Part shown: positions 14,365 through 23,027 of the stretch, in pieces
How positions within the stretch are numbered: the stretch's first letter is position 1
Layout of the letters: the number at the start of each line of letters is the position of its first letter
DNA from: an uncultured Ilyobacter sp.
Lineage (GTDB): Bacteria; Fusobacteriota; Fusobacteriia; Fusobacteriales; Fusobacteriaceae
Length of the DNA: 64,000 nucleotides
Reading direction: 5' to 3'
NCBI RefSeq assembly: GCF_963663625.1
Contig: NZ_OY760438.1
Span: 248,001 to 312,000 of the forward strand
Program-made: the position numbers and the translations under genes
Notes under the pieces: generated by a model
The model's input: only the letters and a program-made list of their open reading frames with translations
The model's database searches: none
What the model was told of the DNA's origin: nothing

Positions 14365-17031
14365 TCACTTTTTTTCCCCTATAATTGAAACATTATATTC
14401 ATCATTAAGCTCTTTTTCTAATATCTTAACCATAGCCTTTGCCATAGAGTTTTCCTCTGTACTAATATAGATCTGAACCTTATCATCATCAGAGCTTGAG
14501 GCTGTACTTTCTGCGGTCCTTACGTCACTATCTGCTGAATAATCTGTACTCTTACTGTTAGAATCATCATCAGAACTAAGAGTGGAACTTGCTGCCATTG
14601 AAACAGCCCCTATTGCTCCAAGTTGCCCTGCAAGTGCCAATTCTTGAGAGGCTGCCGCAAATAAAGGCGGTGCAAGTGCCGCTGTTACTGGATCTGCTGC
14701 ATATGAAGTAGCTTTTGCATAGTCAACATAGGATCTAACAAGGGCCTGTTCTGCCTCTCCTAGTGCCAGAGTTCCAAGTCTTTCAAGAAGTACGTTTGCT
14801 AGTTCACTCAAAGAACTTATTTCCCCACTAAGAATAGCGGTTGCCGTTTCTGCAAATACTTTTACAACTCCAAGCTTTATATCAGAGATATTATTTTTAT
14901 GTTCTGCCTCTTGCTGAATTTCCAATTCTTTAATTCTATCAGTTTTTTTCAGCCTTTCTTCTTCAATTAATCTTTGCGTTTCTGCTGCCGCTGCTAGATC
15001 TCCAAGTTTTTCAGCTTGATAGGATCTCAATTCTTCTAGCTGCTCAATTCGAAACATTTGTTCTAAAGTATTCATGTTGACTCTATAATCAAATAAGGAT
15101 TGTGTATATTGTTGCTCTGTGATCTTCCCAGATTCTAATAATGCAAGTTTTTGCTGTTGAAAATCATATTCTCCGGCTAGTAAAGTATTGTGATATAGTG
15201 TTGCAGCCTCTTCCTGTAATTTCTGAAATTCTGAAAGTCCTCCACCTAAAAGATCTCCTTCCATTCCTGTGATCTTCACTTCTATTTCAAGGATCTGTTT
15301 CTCTATAGCGTTTGCTTTTGTAATCTCTCCAACACTTATATAGAAGTTTTTAAGCTCCTCTAGGGCCTCTTTATAGTTTGTATTTTGCTTTAGTGCATTC
15401 TCATCCTCAAAGGCCTCTAGCTTTTCATTATATTCCTTTCTTGAAATAAGTCCGGATTTTAGCTGTCCATTTAGGTTTTCTTGGTATTCTCTCTTAGAAC
15501 TTAAAGACTTTATATCAATTAAATTAATTTTGTCAGCGTGATCGTCTTCATAAGATGATATTTTCTCAAGTAAAGCTTTTTTATCAGCGGCAGCCTGTTC
15601 AGTAGACTTCTTTTCTGCCTCTTCCGCCTCTTTTTGTTGCTTTAAAAGGGCCGCCTGTTTTTTTGCCTCTTCTTTAGCTTTAAGATCAGCTAGATAAGAT
15701 CTTTGTGAATTCTTTTCTGATTGTAGATCTTCCTTTTCATTTGCAAAATTATTAGGTGTCTTTTGATTCCTCATAGAGTTTTCATTCTGAAAATCATTTA
15801 TAACTCTTGTTATCCCAGAAGAAACAGCCCCAACTATATTTCCGCCTAGAGCGTTATAGATCTTCTTGGTGTTTTCTATAAAATTAACATTCCCGGCAAA
15901 ATCCACAACTTTGTAGGCCACCTCTATGACGGCCCTTATTGGTGTTTGTAGTTCTGTTATCAACTCTTTCCAATTGGAGTCAATTTTAGCTGTTAGTTTG
16001 GCCCAATCTGTAGCTATATTGTCACTAGCTATAGAGTAGGATTTCTCTAGTTCTCCGGCAGATTCTCCCATAGCTTTAAGGTTTTTGGTAAAAACATTTG
16101 CATTTTCTCCGGTCAGCCCCATAGCCCCTTGCCCGGCCTCTATACTGCTCCAAAGACTTATCATTTCTGTTCCTGTACTTTTAGCGTAACTTTGCATTTC
16201 TTGTAGAGCGTCACCTAGATTGCCGCCCTTTGCTATAAATTCTTTGAAACTCTCTCCTGTTATCTTCTGAAAAGTGTCATAGGCTGTAGTTCCCTCTTTT
16301 GAAAGTTCTGAGAACATAGCTTTTAATCTGGTTCCGGCCTGTGCAGCCGGTGTTCCACTCATGGTTATAGTAGAAAGGGCCGCCCCTACGTTATCAAGAT
16401 CCAAACCTAGACTATTTGAAATGTCTGCAACGTCCCCCATAACAGTTGACAACTGCCCCAGAACTATTTTTCCGTTGTTCTGTATCGTGATAAGCTTGTC
16501 CATAACATCTGTTGCGTCGGAGCTTTCAAGCTTGAATCCGTTTATTGTGGATGTGAGTACATCTGTAGCAGTTGTTACGTCTGTCATTCCGGCAGCTGCA
16601 CCTTTTGCAGCAGTTTCCATGAAGCTTAGCAGATCTGTAGCGTCTACTCCTGCACTCAGAGCCTCATATGCCCCACTTGCTAGCTCCTCTTTAGTAGTCC
16701 CCGTCTTTATAGCCACATCTATAAGGCCGTTCCCGTACTCGGCCAGTTCTTTTCTGGAGACTTTCAGAAGGGTATTTACTGAGGACATCTGTTTTTCATA
16801 AGCTGCAAAGTCTTTGACAGCCTGTACGGTTTTATAAGCTGCAACGGCCATTGCTCCAGCCACTAAATTTTGAGTTGAAGCAAGGGCTTTTAATTTTGGA
16901 AAAGCCTTTGTTACAGTTCCGCTGAATCCATCCATACTGGAGCTGGCTTTTTTCATCCCTTTTTCCAGTCCCGTTGTGTCAGAAGTTACTTTTTGCTCTA
17001 TGAGGTAAGTTTCTTTACCAAGTAAACTCAT
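14365..17031 (-). CDS. Tape measure protein (TP901-type)
   Basis: An 888-aa protein, the ruler for tail length and a part of the DNA-ejection channel. The conserved TP901 core is at about residues 90-330 (KTGTTKEELASGAYEALSAG, GMTDVTTATDVLTSTINGF, TITMSGTPAAQAGTRLKAM). Long coiled coils fill residues 420-700, with an Ala-rich hydrophobic stretch near 780-840 (ALVRSYVDYAKA, TAALAPPLFAAASQELALAG). The length predicts a tail of roughly 130 nm by the usual 1.5 angstrom per residue rule. It directly follows the frameshifted chaperone and gpG genes, the usual siphophage order. Confidence 0.92.
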   Translation of the reverse strand: MSLLGKETYLIEQKVTSDTTGLEKGMKKASSSMDGFSGTVTKAFPKLKALASTQNLVAGAMAVAAYKTVQAVKDFAAYEKQMSSVNTLLKVSRKELAEYGNGLIDVAIKTGTTKEELASGAYEALSAGVDATDLLSFMETAAKGAAAGMTDVTTATDVLTSTINGFKLESSDATDVMDKLITIQNNGKIVLGQLSTVMGDVADISNSLGLDLDNVGAALSTITMSGTPAAQAGTRLKAMFSELSKEGTTAYDTFQKITGESFKEFIAKGGNLGDALQEMQSYAKSTGTEMISLWSSIEAGQGAMGLTGENANVFTKNLKAMGESAGELEKSYSIASDNIATDWAKLTAKIDSNWKELITELQTPIRAVIEVAYKVVDFAGNVNFIENTKKIYNALGGNIVGAVSSGITRVINDFQNENSMRNQKTPNNFANEKEDLQSEKNSQRSYLADLKAKEEAKKQAALLKQQKEAEEAEKKSTEQAAADKKALLEKISSYEDDHADKINLIDIKSLSSKREYQENLNGQLKSGLISRKEYNEKLEAFEDENALKQNTNYKEALEELKNFYISVGEITKANAIEKQILEIEVKITGMEGDLLGGGLSEFQKLQEEAATLYHNTLLAGEYDFQQQKLALLESGKITEQQYTQSLFDYRVNMNTLEQMFRIEQLEELRSYQAEKLGDLAAAAETQRLIEEERLKKTDRIKELEIQQEAEHKNNISDIKLGVVKVFAETATAILSGEISSLSELANVLLERLGTLALGEAEQALVRSYVDYAKATSYAADPVTAALAPPLFAAASQELALAGQLGAIGAVSMAASSTLSSDDDSNSKSTDYSADSDVRTAESTASSSDDDKVQIYISTEENSMAKAMVKILEKELNDEYNVSIIGEKK

Positions 17032-17034
17032 TCG

Positions 17035-17580
17035 TTAACCTCCCTTCTGTATATAGTTACTGATCCATTTTTTATATTTTGTCTTTTGATTTTCTGAGAA
17101 TCCAAGAAAAGGCCGCCCCGGTTTATCTCCCCACGGATTATCAAAACTTCTGGTCCTCTTATGACTCTTAACAATAGTTTTCTTACCGCTCCTAGTTCTT
17201 CTGCTATGCTTTTTGACGGTTTCTGTTACTGTCTCCTTACCGTTTTCCCCTTTAGCAGCCGGAAATTGTTGAAAAGCTGCATAAGGCGTATTGGTTCCCA
17301 CTACCGCATAAGTAGAATCATATTTCCCGTGAATAGATTGTTTAAGATCTCCACTATCATTTAGCGGCTTACTACTTCTCCCTTTTCTTCTTGAAATAGT
17401 TGCCTCGCTTAAAGGTTCCCACTTGTTCCCGTCTGGGCCTACAGTATTTCTGAATCTCATGTCAACCTTTGTCTGCATATCCCCGGAGATCTTCTTCATA
17501 ACAGGCTTTAAGTCTTTGGCCCTAGCTGTTTTTTCATCTAAAATTGCTTTAAATTGTTCAAAGGTCACTTTTTTAGCCAT
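17035..17580 (-). CDS. Phage virion morphogenesis protein, Mu gpG/tail-completion family
   Basis: A 181-aa protein. A helical start (MAKKVTFEQFKAILDEK) is followed by KVDMRFRNTVGPDGNKWEPL and SGDLKQSIHG, the hallmark blocks of Mu gpG-like tail-completion proteins, and it ends with GRPFLGFSENQ, also typical. An inserted basic segment (KKHSRRTRSGKKTIVKSHKR) interrupts the usual domain. It lies between the tail chaperone and tape-measure genes rather than with the head genes. Confidence 0.82.
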   Translation of the reverse strand: MAKKVTFEQFKAILDEKTARAKDLKPVMKKISGDMQTKVDMRFRNTVGPDGNKWEPLSEATISRRKGRSSKPLNDSGDLKQSIHGKYDSTYAVVGTNTPYAAFQQFPAAKGENGKETVTETVKKHSRRTRSGKKTIVKSHKRTRSFDNPWGDKPGRPFLGFSENQKTKYKKWISNYIQKGG

Positions 17581-17584
17581 AAGA

Positions 17585-18219
17585 TCACCCTTTTTTGACC
17601 ATAGCTTTTAGTCTTTCAAGTCCGGCTATGTCAGCTTTTTTACTCCATTGTTTAACACCTTTTTCCGTGTAGATCCTTTTGTGGTACTTCATCAGTTCCG
17701 GGTATTGAGAGGCGTTTTTCTTGCTTCTTAATAACAATTTATTGTCGTAGATCTTCATTAGTCTTATACTTTCCTCTGAAATGACAGCCTCAGAGGCCCC
17801 TAGAAGGGTAAAAAATTCAAATATGTTAGTATTCATTATCTCTTCCATAGCTGCCCCGGTCAGCATTTTGTACTTCATAACAAGATAAGGAAAAGAGATC
17901 TTTGTTTCTATAGGATTCTCTTCATTATCTCCTCCGGGGCCGGGATCTTTCCCGTATGTTTTCCACTAAGGACCTTTGTACATATTCTCCCTAGAATTGA
18001 CAGTTCTGAATTTGTGATCTCTTCCAGTTCAATAGTAGGGACCAATAATTTTATCAACCATTTCTGCCCATCTATAGGATCCGCCTCTAGGCGTTCCTCA
18101 AGTTCTTTCTGAATGATTCCAAAGGTCCTTAACGTAGGTTCATTTACCTCGTGTTCTTCACCTCTCATCTTAACTTTCAGAGGTTCACGAATTATTTTAT
18201 CTATATCATAAATTATCAT
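17585..18219 (-). CDS. Tail assembly chaperone GT fusion made by -1 frameshift
   Basis: Translation starts with the 103-aa G protein frame at 18219. At GGGAAAG (17953-17947, minus strand; zero-frame codons GGA AAG) a -1 slip continues as KDPGPGGDNEENPIETK and then runs into the downstream frame (YKMLTGAAMEEIMN), stopping at 17585. The heptamer is identical to that of the lambda G/GT system, and the frame after the slip is open without a stop until 17585. The T frame has only a weak internal start. As in lambda, the G:GT ratio would control tail-tube assembly round the tape measure. Confidence 0.85.
17908..18219 (-). CDS. Tail assembly chaperone, short G form
   Basis: A 103-aa, mostly helical protein (EVNEPTLRTFGIIQKELEE, ELSILGRICTKVLSGKH) between the major tail protein and the T frame, ending TAG at 17910-17908. 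It is the normal, unshifted product of the GGGAAAG site 17953-17947. Position and frameshift define it as the analogue of lambda gpG; sequence similarity to gpG itself is not evident. Confidence 0.82.
   Translation of the reverse strand: MIIYDIDKIIREPLKVKMRGEEHEVNEPTLRTFGIIQKELEERLEADPIDGQKWLIKLLVPTIELEEITNSELSILGRICTKVLSGKHTGKIPAPEEIMKRIL
17947..17953 (-). promoter_or_regulatory. Programmed -1 ribosomal frameshift site GGGAAAG
   Basis: Minus-strand heptamer in the right phase (ACG GGA AAG). The following ATCCC can pair with the GGGA, and a G/C-rich stretch (GATCCCGGCCCCGG) lies directly downstream. Confidence 0.85.
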
Positions 18220-18271
18220 TTGTTTTCACCTCTAAAAATAGCCACCCCGGTTAAGGGATGGCTATTATATT

Positions 18272-18784
18272 TTATGCTTCTGTATATGTACCAATGGTAT
18301 AAGGCATTCCGTAATCTGCATCTGTTTCTTCCGGATTCGCTGAGAAGTAAAAAACTAGATCCGCTCTTGTCTTACCTTCATTCTTGTACTCAACTTGATT
18401 AGTTACTACACAATAAACTCTTTTCCCGATTATGTCGTGAGCTGTAGAGGCTCCGGCAGAAACAGGGTGAACATTTATAGCTCCAAACTTAATAGCTTGA
18501 CCATGTGCTGCCATTCCTAATCCTGTTGTTCCGGCCTTGTAAGCTCCTGTAAGATCTGGAAGTGTGTCAAGGTCTAGTTCTACCGAACAAGTCAGAGTCG
18601 GTTCCTCAGAAATGAAATGATTTCCGGCTTGTGCTCCTGCTAGTTGGTCAAATTTTATCTTGTTAGTTTCATAAGGTGCTGTGAAGATTGTGTCCTGCTC
18701 TTCCAATGTTCTATTGATTGTTACAGCATTTCCACCTTCAAGAGTAAAGTCTATTTTACATACTCCAAGTGTTATAACGTCCAT
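18272..18784 (-). CDS. Major tail (tube) protein
   Basis: A 170-aa beta-rich protein. It directly precedes the tail chaperone gene, the position and size of siphophage tail-tube subunits. Blocks such as TLTCSVELDLDTLPDL, VVTNQVEYKNEGKTRAD and the acidic end (ANPEETDADYGMPYTIG) fit a tube monomer. A good GGAGGGA site precedes the ATG. A family name could not be assigned by eye. Confidence 0.7.
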   Translation of the reverse strand: MDVITLGVCKIDFTLEGGNAVTINRTLEEQDTIFTAPYETNKIKFDQLAGAQAGNHFISEEPTLTCSVELDLDTLPDLTGAYKAGTTGLGMAAHGQAIKFGAINVHPVSAGASTAHDIIGKRVYCVVTNQVEYKNEGKTRADLVFYFSANPEETDADYGMPYTIGTYTEA

Positions 18785-18798
18785 TATTTCCCTCCTTC

Positions 18799-19239
18799 CT
18801 ATGAAGTTATTTCAATATTATATTTAAAACCATAGCTGTTTTTTAATCCTGTTGCCTCGATACTAAGCGTATTAAACTTGCTATATGAGTATCTTTTATC
18901 CAAAGACATAGTGACAGCCGCTTTGTATAGAGTTATTTTCATTCCAGATGAAATTATTATAAGTTCCCCTGTTCTTAGAAGTTCCAGACTATTGCCTTTA
19001 AGACTTAGCATTTCAGCTAGGTCTGAGGTATACGGAATCGCACATTGGAATTTAACCTTTTCATCAACTTGCTTGATTTCAACTGGTTCTTTCACTACGT
19101 CCGTTTTTATCTCTTCTGTTATAGGCGTTATTGTCAATTTGACTTCTTCACTTTCCAGAGTAGGACCTAAATTTATTCCGTCTAAACTTATTGTGGCCGG
19201 GCCTATAAAATAATCTGCATCAAATCCCCAGACTAACAT
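18799..19239 (-). CDS. Tail-completion or second tail-tube-like protein
   Basis: A 146-aa protein. The opening ADYFIGPATISLDGINLGPT is typical of tail-tube-fold proteins that state a strand pair followed by a fixed GxT turn. It sits between the neck protein and the major tail protein. It could be the tail terminator/initiator or a minor tube subunit. The start at 19239 abuts the stop of the upstream gene. Confidence 0.5.
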   Translation of the reverse strand: MLVWGFDADYFIGPATISLDGINLGPTLESEEVKLTITPITEEIKTDVVKEPVEIKQVDEKVKFQCAIPYTSDLAEMLSLKGNSLELLRTGELIIISSGMKITLYKAAVTMSLDKRYSYSKFNTLSIEATGLKNSYGFKYNIEITS

Positions 19240-19629
19240 TTAAAACACCATTATCCCTGGAGCGTATTTTTCCGGTTCCTCTTCTGGACTTATTGAGGCT
19301 TTCTCTTGGGCCTCTTTTATTTCTTTTATAGTGTCCCAGAATCCTGTCATAAGATTATCCACGTACGAACTATAATCATCATTTGAGACCTGCTCAAATA
19401 ATTTAGCTCCCACATAGGAAGTACACAGATCACTAAGGAGATCAGGCCCGTTTATGCTCTCCTTTAGTGCTGTTAGGTTTACTGCTGCGTCAATTACCGC
19501 TATAGCTACATTTTCCAGCTGAAGGGCCTTGGAGATAAAATCAGACTCCCCAAATCCCCAGTGATGTAAGATTGCATTTTTGGTCTGCTCCGGCATGAAT
19601 TTATCCGGCATATAGTTATAATTAGCCAT
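19240..19629 (-). CDS. Head-tail connector (neck) protein
   Basis: A 129-aa helical protein directly behind the capsid gene. Its order (capsid, connector, tail proteins) and mostly alpha content (FISKALQLENVAIAVIDAAV, NLMTGFWDTIKEIKEAQEKA) fit a gp6/gp15-type head-completion adaptor. No family hallmark is visible, so the call rests on position. Confidence 0.5.
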   Translation of the reverse strand: MANYNYMPDKFMPEQTKNAILHHWGFGESDFISKALQLENVAIAVIDAAVNLTALKESINGPDLLSDLCTSYVGAKLFEQVSNDDYSSYVDNLMTGFWDTIKEIKEAQEKASISPEEEPEKYAPGIMVF

Positions 19630-19653
19630 TTACTCTAGGCCCTCCCTTCTGGC

Positions 19654-20631
19654 TTACAGCCCTGTACAGTTATATCTGTTAAATTTATTTACATTTACAA
19701 CTATAGGCATAGGAGCAGATTTAGCCCAGATACCTTTTTGACCTGTAGTTTCCTCAACTCTGAGTTCATCGGCTACAAGTTCAGCTCTGGCAATCTTAGA
19801 CTCGTTGGTCTTAGCATCTCCCCATACCAGGCATCCGTAACCTACTGCAAGAGTTGCAGGGTCAGACATGATAAGCATAGTAGAAGTGTCTATGTTGCTT
19901 CCATCTGTTCCGGTTGCATCTAAGAGCATCTCTATTTTCTTACCTGCTACAGTAAGGGTAGGTACGTCTCCCACAAATGTGAATGACACTCCGTTTACGT
20001 TTGTGGCTGCATTTAAAGCTTCATTTTTAATAGCGTTAAACAGCGTCACTCCAGCCTCTACCTTCGGAGATACACTGTATTTCTTGATGTATGCTGTGAT
20101 TTTAGCAAGTACAACATCAGAGGCTACCTTGTCAGCAAAGGCAAGAGTTGTAGCAGAAGTTACCCCTACATTGTGAGTAGTTCCTGACTTGTCCGTGTAA
20201 GTTCCTTTGAGGTACGCATCGGCACATTGTCTTTCGATTCTGTTTGCAACAGATGCAGAAGCGATTCTTGCATATTTGGCTTCCATAGCTGCTATAGAGT
20301 CAATCTCTTTACCGTCTGTAGTATAAGTAGGTACACCGGCCTTGATGTTAGTCAGATCTGATGCAGAGTATGCAAAAGTTCCCCCCACTATATCAGGAGT
20401 GAACTCTATAGATCTGAACCCGTCTTTTTCAAGTAAAGGTAAGATATCCTCTCTACCAACTATTCCAGCCACCACAAAGTGGTCTAGCATCTCATCTACT
20501 CTGATAGCTTCGGTATTAGAAAGGAATTTATTCCCCGCAGCCATGAACTTGTTTGAATAAACCTGTGGAACCTGGATTCTTTGTTTAGCCGCATTGATAA
20601 GGGCTATCAAATGTATCATTTTTTCATTCAT
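19654..20631 (-). CDS. Major capsid protein (lambda gpE / HK97-fold type)
   Basis: A 325-aa protein following the decoration protein, the classic lambda-like order D then E. VPQVYSNKFMAAGNKFL opens the N-arm. The P-domain and A-domain contain RQCADAYLKGTYTDKSGTTH and TMLIMSDPATLAVGYGCLVW, and the C-terminus PMPIVVNVNKFNRYNCTGL is typical of the family. It assembles the icosahedral head. A GGAGG site precedes the ATG. Confidence 0.85.
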   Translation of the reverse strand: MNEKMIHLIALINAAKQRIQVPQVYSNKFMAAGNKFLSNTEAIRVDEMLDHFVVAGIVGREDILPLLEKDGFRSIEFTPDIVGGTFAYSASDLTNIKAGVPTYTTDGKEIDSIAAMEAKYARIASASVANRIERQCADAYLKGTYTDKSGTTHNVGVTSATTLAFADKVASDVVLAKITAYIKKYSVSPKVEAGVTLFNAIKNEALNAATNVNGVSFTFVGDVPTLTVAGKKIEMLLDATGTDGSNIDTSTMLIMSDPATLAVGYGCLVWGDAKTNESKIARAELVADELRVEETTGQKGIWAKSAPMPIVVNVNKFNRYNCTGL

Positions 20632-20635
20632 TTAA

Positions 20636-21016
20636 TTAAACCTCCTCTGTTCCTTCGATTTTGTCAGTAAGGATGATTCCGCACTGCTTGAACTGGGTGA
20701 TTGCAGTTGTATCAGTGTCAAAGTCCACCCCTACAATATCTCCCTTTGCAACAATAGCAAGAGATGTTATTGTCCCGGCTGCGTCTGATCCCAAGGCTGT
20801 CAATGTAACTTCAGGTCCAGTATAAATACCAGCTATAACTCCAACTGCCTCATCACCATCTACATACTTATAAAACTTCCCGTCTGTATTGTCTTGAGCC
20901 AGCACTTGTAAAGTTGCTATTGTTGCATCTGCCGCTCCAAGAACGATTCTCATGTCAGGTGCTATTCTTTTGATATCTGCCGCAGGTGTTGTTGTTGATC
21001 TTGTGAATTCTGCCAT
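20636..21016 (-). CDS. Head decoration protein (lambda gpD-like)
   Basis: A 126-aa Ala/Thr/Gly/Asp-rich beta protein (DATIATLQVLAQDNTDGKFY, GVIAGIYTGPEVTLTALGSD) between protease and major capsid genes. This is the position and composition of gpD/HDPD-type proteins that trimerise on the expanded capsid surface and stabilise it. Its stop lies 4 bp before the capsid start region. Confidence 0.8.
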   Translation of the reverse strand: MAEFTRSTTTPAADIKRIAPDMRIVLGAADATIATLQVLAQDNTDGKFYKYVDGDEAVGVIAGIYTGPEVTLTALGSDAAGTITSLAIVAKGDIVGVDFDTDTTAITQFKQCGIILTDKIEGTEEV

Positions 21017-21020
21017 CTTT

Positions 21021-22007
21021 TTATACCTCCATCATTATTTTTTTAGCGTTATTTATAATATCGTCTGCAGTTTTTACCTTAGGACCTTCAGAACCAATCC
21101 CTTTAGAGAACTCTTTAAAGAGATGCCTGAAAGGCCCTCCCTCTTCTGCCATCTTCATAAGATGATCCTTCATAGGCGTCTTTTCATCCTCTGAAAATTC
21201 AATGATATTTTCATAATTTTCTTCAGAAAAGGCCTGGTCAACTGCGAATTCCATAATTCCTCTAATAGCTGGAGGAACCAACCCTTTTATTTTAGTTTTA
21301 AGGGTCTCTTTTTGCCCTTCCCTTATGATTTCACGCCTTACCTCTTCCCTTATTTCAGATTCGCTTTTATGCTCTGAAAACTCTTTTGTTACTGAATACC
21401 CCTCTGATTTCAGTTTTTCAGCCCAAAATGCCTGGTCCATCTTCTCCCAGAGGATATCCTGCAGTTCTTCAAGAAGTTTTTTATTGTCTTCAGCCACGTC
21501 CAGCCCTTTAAGGTACTCTACGACCTGCTCAGGCTTCATCTCATCTTCCGGTTCAGGATCTGCCGGTGGCTCAGGTTCAGTTTTTGCAAAACCGATATAC
21601 TCGTCGATCTCTGCCACTTCACCTGCGAACTCAGAAAAAGCCTTGTCCAGTTCCTTGATGTGCGGTGGTGCATAACCAAGTAAAGCCAGATGGTCAGGAT
21701 TACCCTCTGGGCTGATACCAATAGAGAAATTTTCATAAGCTCCGCCCTCTGTGACCTTCTTCCCAAACTCGTTATACTGGATCTCTCCGTATAAAAAACC
21801 ATCTTCATCTACAGAGGCACATTTCACCTTCCCCCCTAAAGGGATAGATGTTTTCACGTATCCGTTTTTTAGCCAGTCCCCTATATGTCCAGGCACGATA
21901 GAGAACTCTTTCCCAGCTTCCACCCACTTTTTAAAAGTGTCTATAGAATAGTTTCCTTTAGTTCCATAGTTTCCAGCCTTGAATATTTTCTTTAAAATTT
22001 TACTCAC
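21021..22007 (-). CDS. Capsid maturation protease and scaffold, Mu gpI type
   Basis: A 328-aa protein. FKAGNYGTKGNYS and VPGHIGDWLKNGY mark the Mu gpI-type protease domain in residues 10-160; the domain ends with HLALLGYAPPHIK, the typical GxxPPHI motif. The Pro/Glu-rich linker (TEPEPPADPEPEDE) leads to a helical scaffold domain (KSESEIREEVRREIIREG). The enzyme cleaves head proteins during maturation and the C-terminal part is the internal scaffold. The head module is thus Mu-like even though the tail is lambda-like. Confidence 0.88.
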   Translation of the reverse strand: MSKILKKIFKAGNYGTKGNYSIDTFKKWVEAGKEFSIVPGHIGDWLKNGYVKTSIPLGGKVKCASVDEDGFLYGEIQYNEFGKKVTEGGAYENFSIGISPEGNPDHLALLGYAPPHIKELDKAFSEFAGEVAEIDEYIGFAKTEPEPPADPEPEDEMKPEQVVEYLKGLDVAEDNKKLLEELQDILWEKMDQAFWAEKLKSEGYSVTKEFSEHKSESEIREEVRREIIREGQKETLKTKIKGLVPPAIRGIMEFAVDQAFSEENYENIIEFSEDEKTPMKDHLMKMAEEGGPFRHLFKEFSKGIGSEGPKVKTADDIINNAKKIMMEV

Positions 22008-22095
22008 CTCCTAAAATTAATCTCACTATATACGGGAAAGGGGGACACATATTTGTGGCCCCTCCCCTAAAAATATTAAAAAAATTACAAAAAAT

Positions 22096-22134
22096 AAAAA
22101 AAGGCCCGCCCTCTATACTGAGGTGGACCTTTTA
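22096..22134 (-). terminator. Imperfect hairpin with T run upstream of the protease gene
   Basis: On the minus strand AAAAGGTCCACCTC and GAGGGCGGGCCTTTTTTT pair with a few mismatches and end in a T run. Together with 22998-23027 it insulates the plus-strand gene 22207-22995 and would stop leftward readthrough unless the phage antiterminates. A second GC-rich hairpin (GGGAGGGG / CCCCC) lies at 22025-22070. Confidence 0.5.
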
Positions 22135-22152
22135 TATTTTTATACAACTTTG

Positions 22153-22181
22153 TTGATTCCCCCTTGATTTTGCTATATAAT
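22153..22181 (+). promoter_or_regulatory. Autonomous promoter of the dUTPase-fold membrane protein gene
   Basis: TTGATT (22153-22158), 17-bp spacer, TATAAT (22176-22181), 10 bp upstream of an AAGGGAG ribosome site. It drives a single gene against the direction of the late operon. Confidence 0.75.
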
Positions 22182-22206
22182 AAATAACGAAAGGGAGATG
22201 ATCTGT

Positions 22207-22995
22207 ATGAAGTTAACCGGTCAAGAAATAAAGACAAGATGCTTAGAAAATGGATTGATTGAGAATTACACCGAAGACAGCATAGGAAGTATTTCCTGTG
22301 ATCTGAGGATTGAGAATATAATTTTAGCTGCCGACGAAAAGAAGGACGTAGATGAACACTATCTGAAGCCAGGTGAGGTAGTTTTTGTTGGAACCATGGA
22401 AAACATAAAATTGCCCAATGATCTGATAGGGATCGTTTACGGGAAAAACTCCAGGATAAGACTCGGCCTTGAGATAGCAGCACCCATCTATCAGCCTGGG
22501 CACTACACGAAAATATTTATCAGAGTTCAAAATGTAAGTTCTAATGAGATCCAGCTAAAAAAAGGACATCAGATAGCCCAGATTTTATTTGAAACCACAA
22601 ACACTGTAGAGGCCCCCTATGATGGCACATTCAAAGATGAACTGGTCTACAGAGGTTTAGGGAAATATGATAGCGAGTATAAAGTTAAAGCCATCAGAAA
22701 GCAGATGGACACATTAGAGAACTTAGAGAGTAAGCTTTACGGAGTCGTTGCAGCTCTAATGGCCGTATTCGTGACCATAGTGTCTGTGATCAATTCCAAT
22801 TCAAGTGGCACAAGGTCAGGAGTGGACTTTATCTTTACCAATTTGCTGACAATCAGCGTGACAGCCGCTTTATTCGGGATCATTTCCATGTTTATACCAA
22901 AGGGGACTAAAAATATAAATAAGCCCACAACCTACTGTTTAACCATATCTTTTTTATGTTTCGCAGTCGCTCTGTTGATTCATTATAAGTTTTAA
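22207..22995 (+). CDS. dCTP deaminase/dUTPase-fold domain fused to three membrane helices (cargo gene)
   Basis: A 262-aa protein from the ATG at 22207 (the ATG at 22198 touches the ribosome site). Residues 1-150 resemble dCTP deaminase: MKLTGQEIKTRCLENGLI, SCDLRI, LPNDLIGIVYGKNSRIRLGL, then GHQIAQILFE. The usual IDPG block reads YQPG and the strand that carries the catalytic Glu of Dcd reads KIFIRVQN, so both acidic residues seem lost. A short coiled link (KQMDTLENLESKLYG) leads to helices near 178-196, 207-232 and 240-260. The layout suggests a nucleotide sensor coupled to a membrane effector. It has its own promoter and flanking terminators, is opposite to its neighbours, and lies in the head operon, as morons do. 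Function is not known. Confidence 0.75.
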   Translation: MKLTGQEIKTRCLENGLIENYTEDSIGSISCDLRIENIILAADEKKDVDEHYLKPGEVVFVGTMENIKLPNDLIGIVYGKNSRIRLGLEIAAPIYQPGHYTKIFIRVQNVSSNEIQLKKGHQIAQILFETTNTVEAPYDGTFKDELVYRGLGKYDSEYKVKAIRKQMDTLENLESKLYGVVAALMAVFVTIVSVINSNSSGTRSGVDFIFTNLLTISVTAALFGIISMFIPKGTKNINKPTTYCLTISFLCFAVALLIHYKF

Positions 22996-22997
22996 TA

Positions 22998-23027
22998 TAA
23001 AAAGAGGCCCTTTAGGCCTCTTTTCTT
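22998..23027. terminator. Bidirectional terminator between cargo gene and head operon
   Basis: AAAAAGAGGCC, CTTTA loop, GGCCTCTTTTCTTTT. It serves the plus-strand gene ending at 22995 and the minus-strand gene ending at 23028. Confidence 0.8.
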
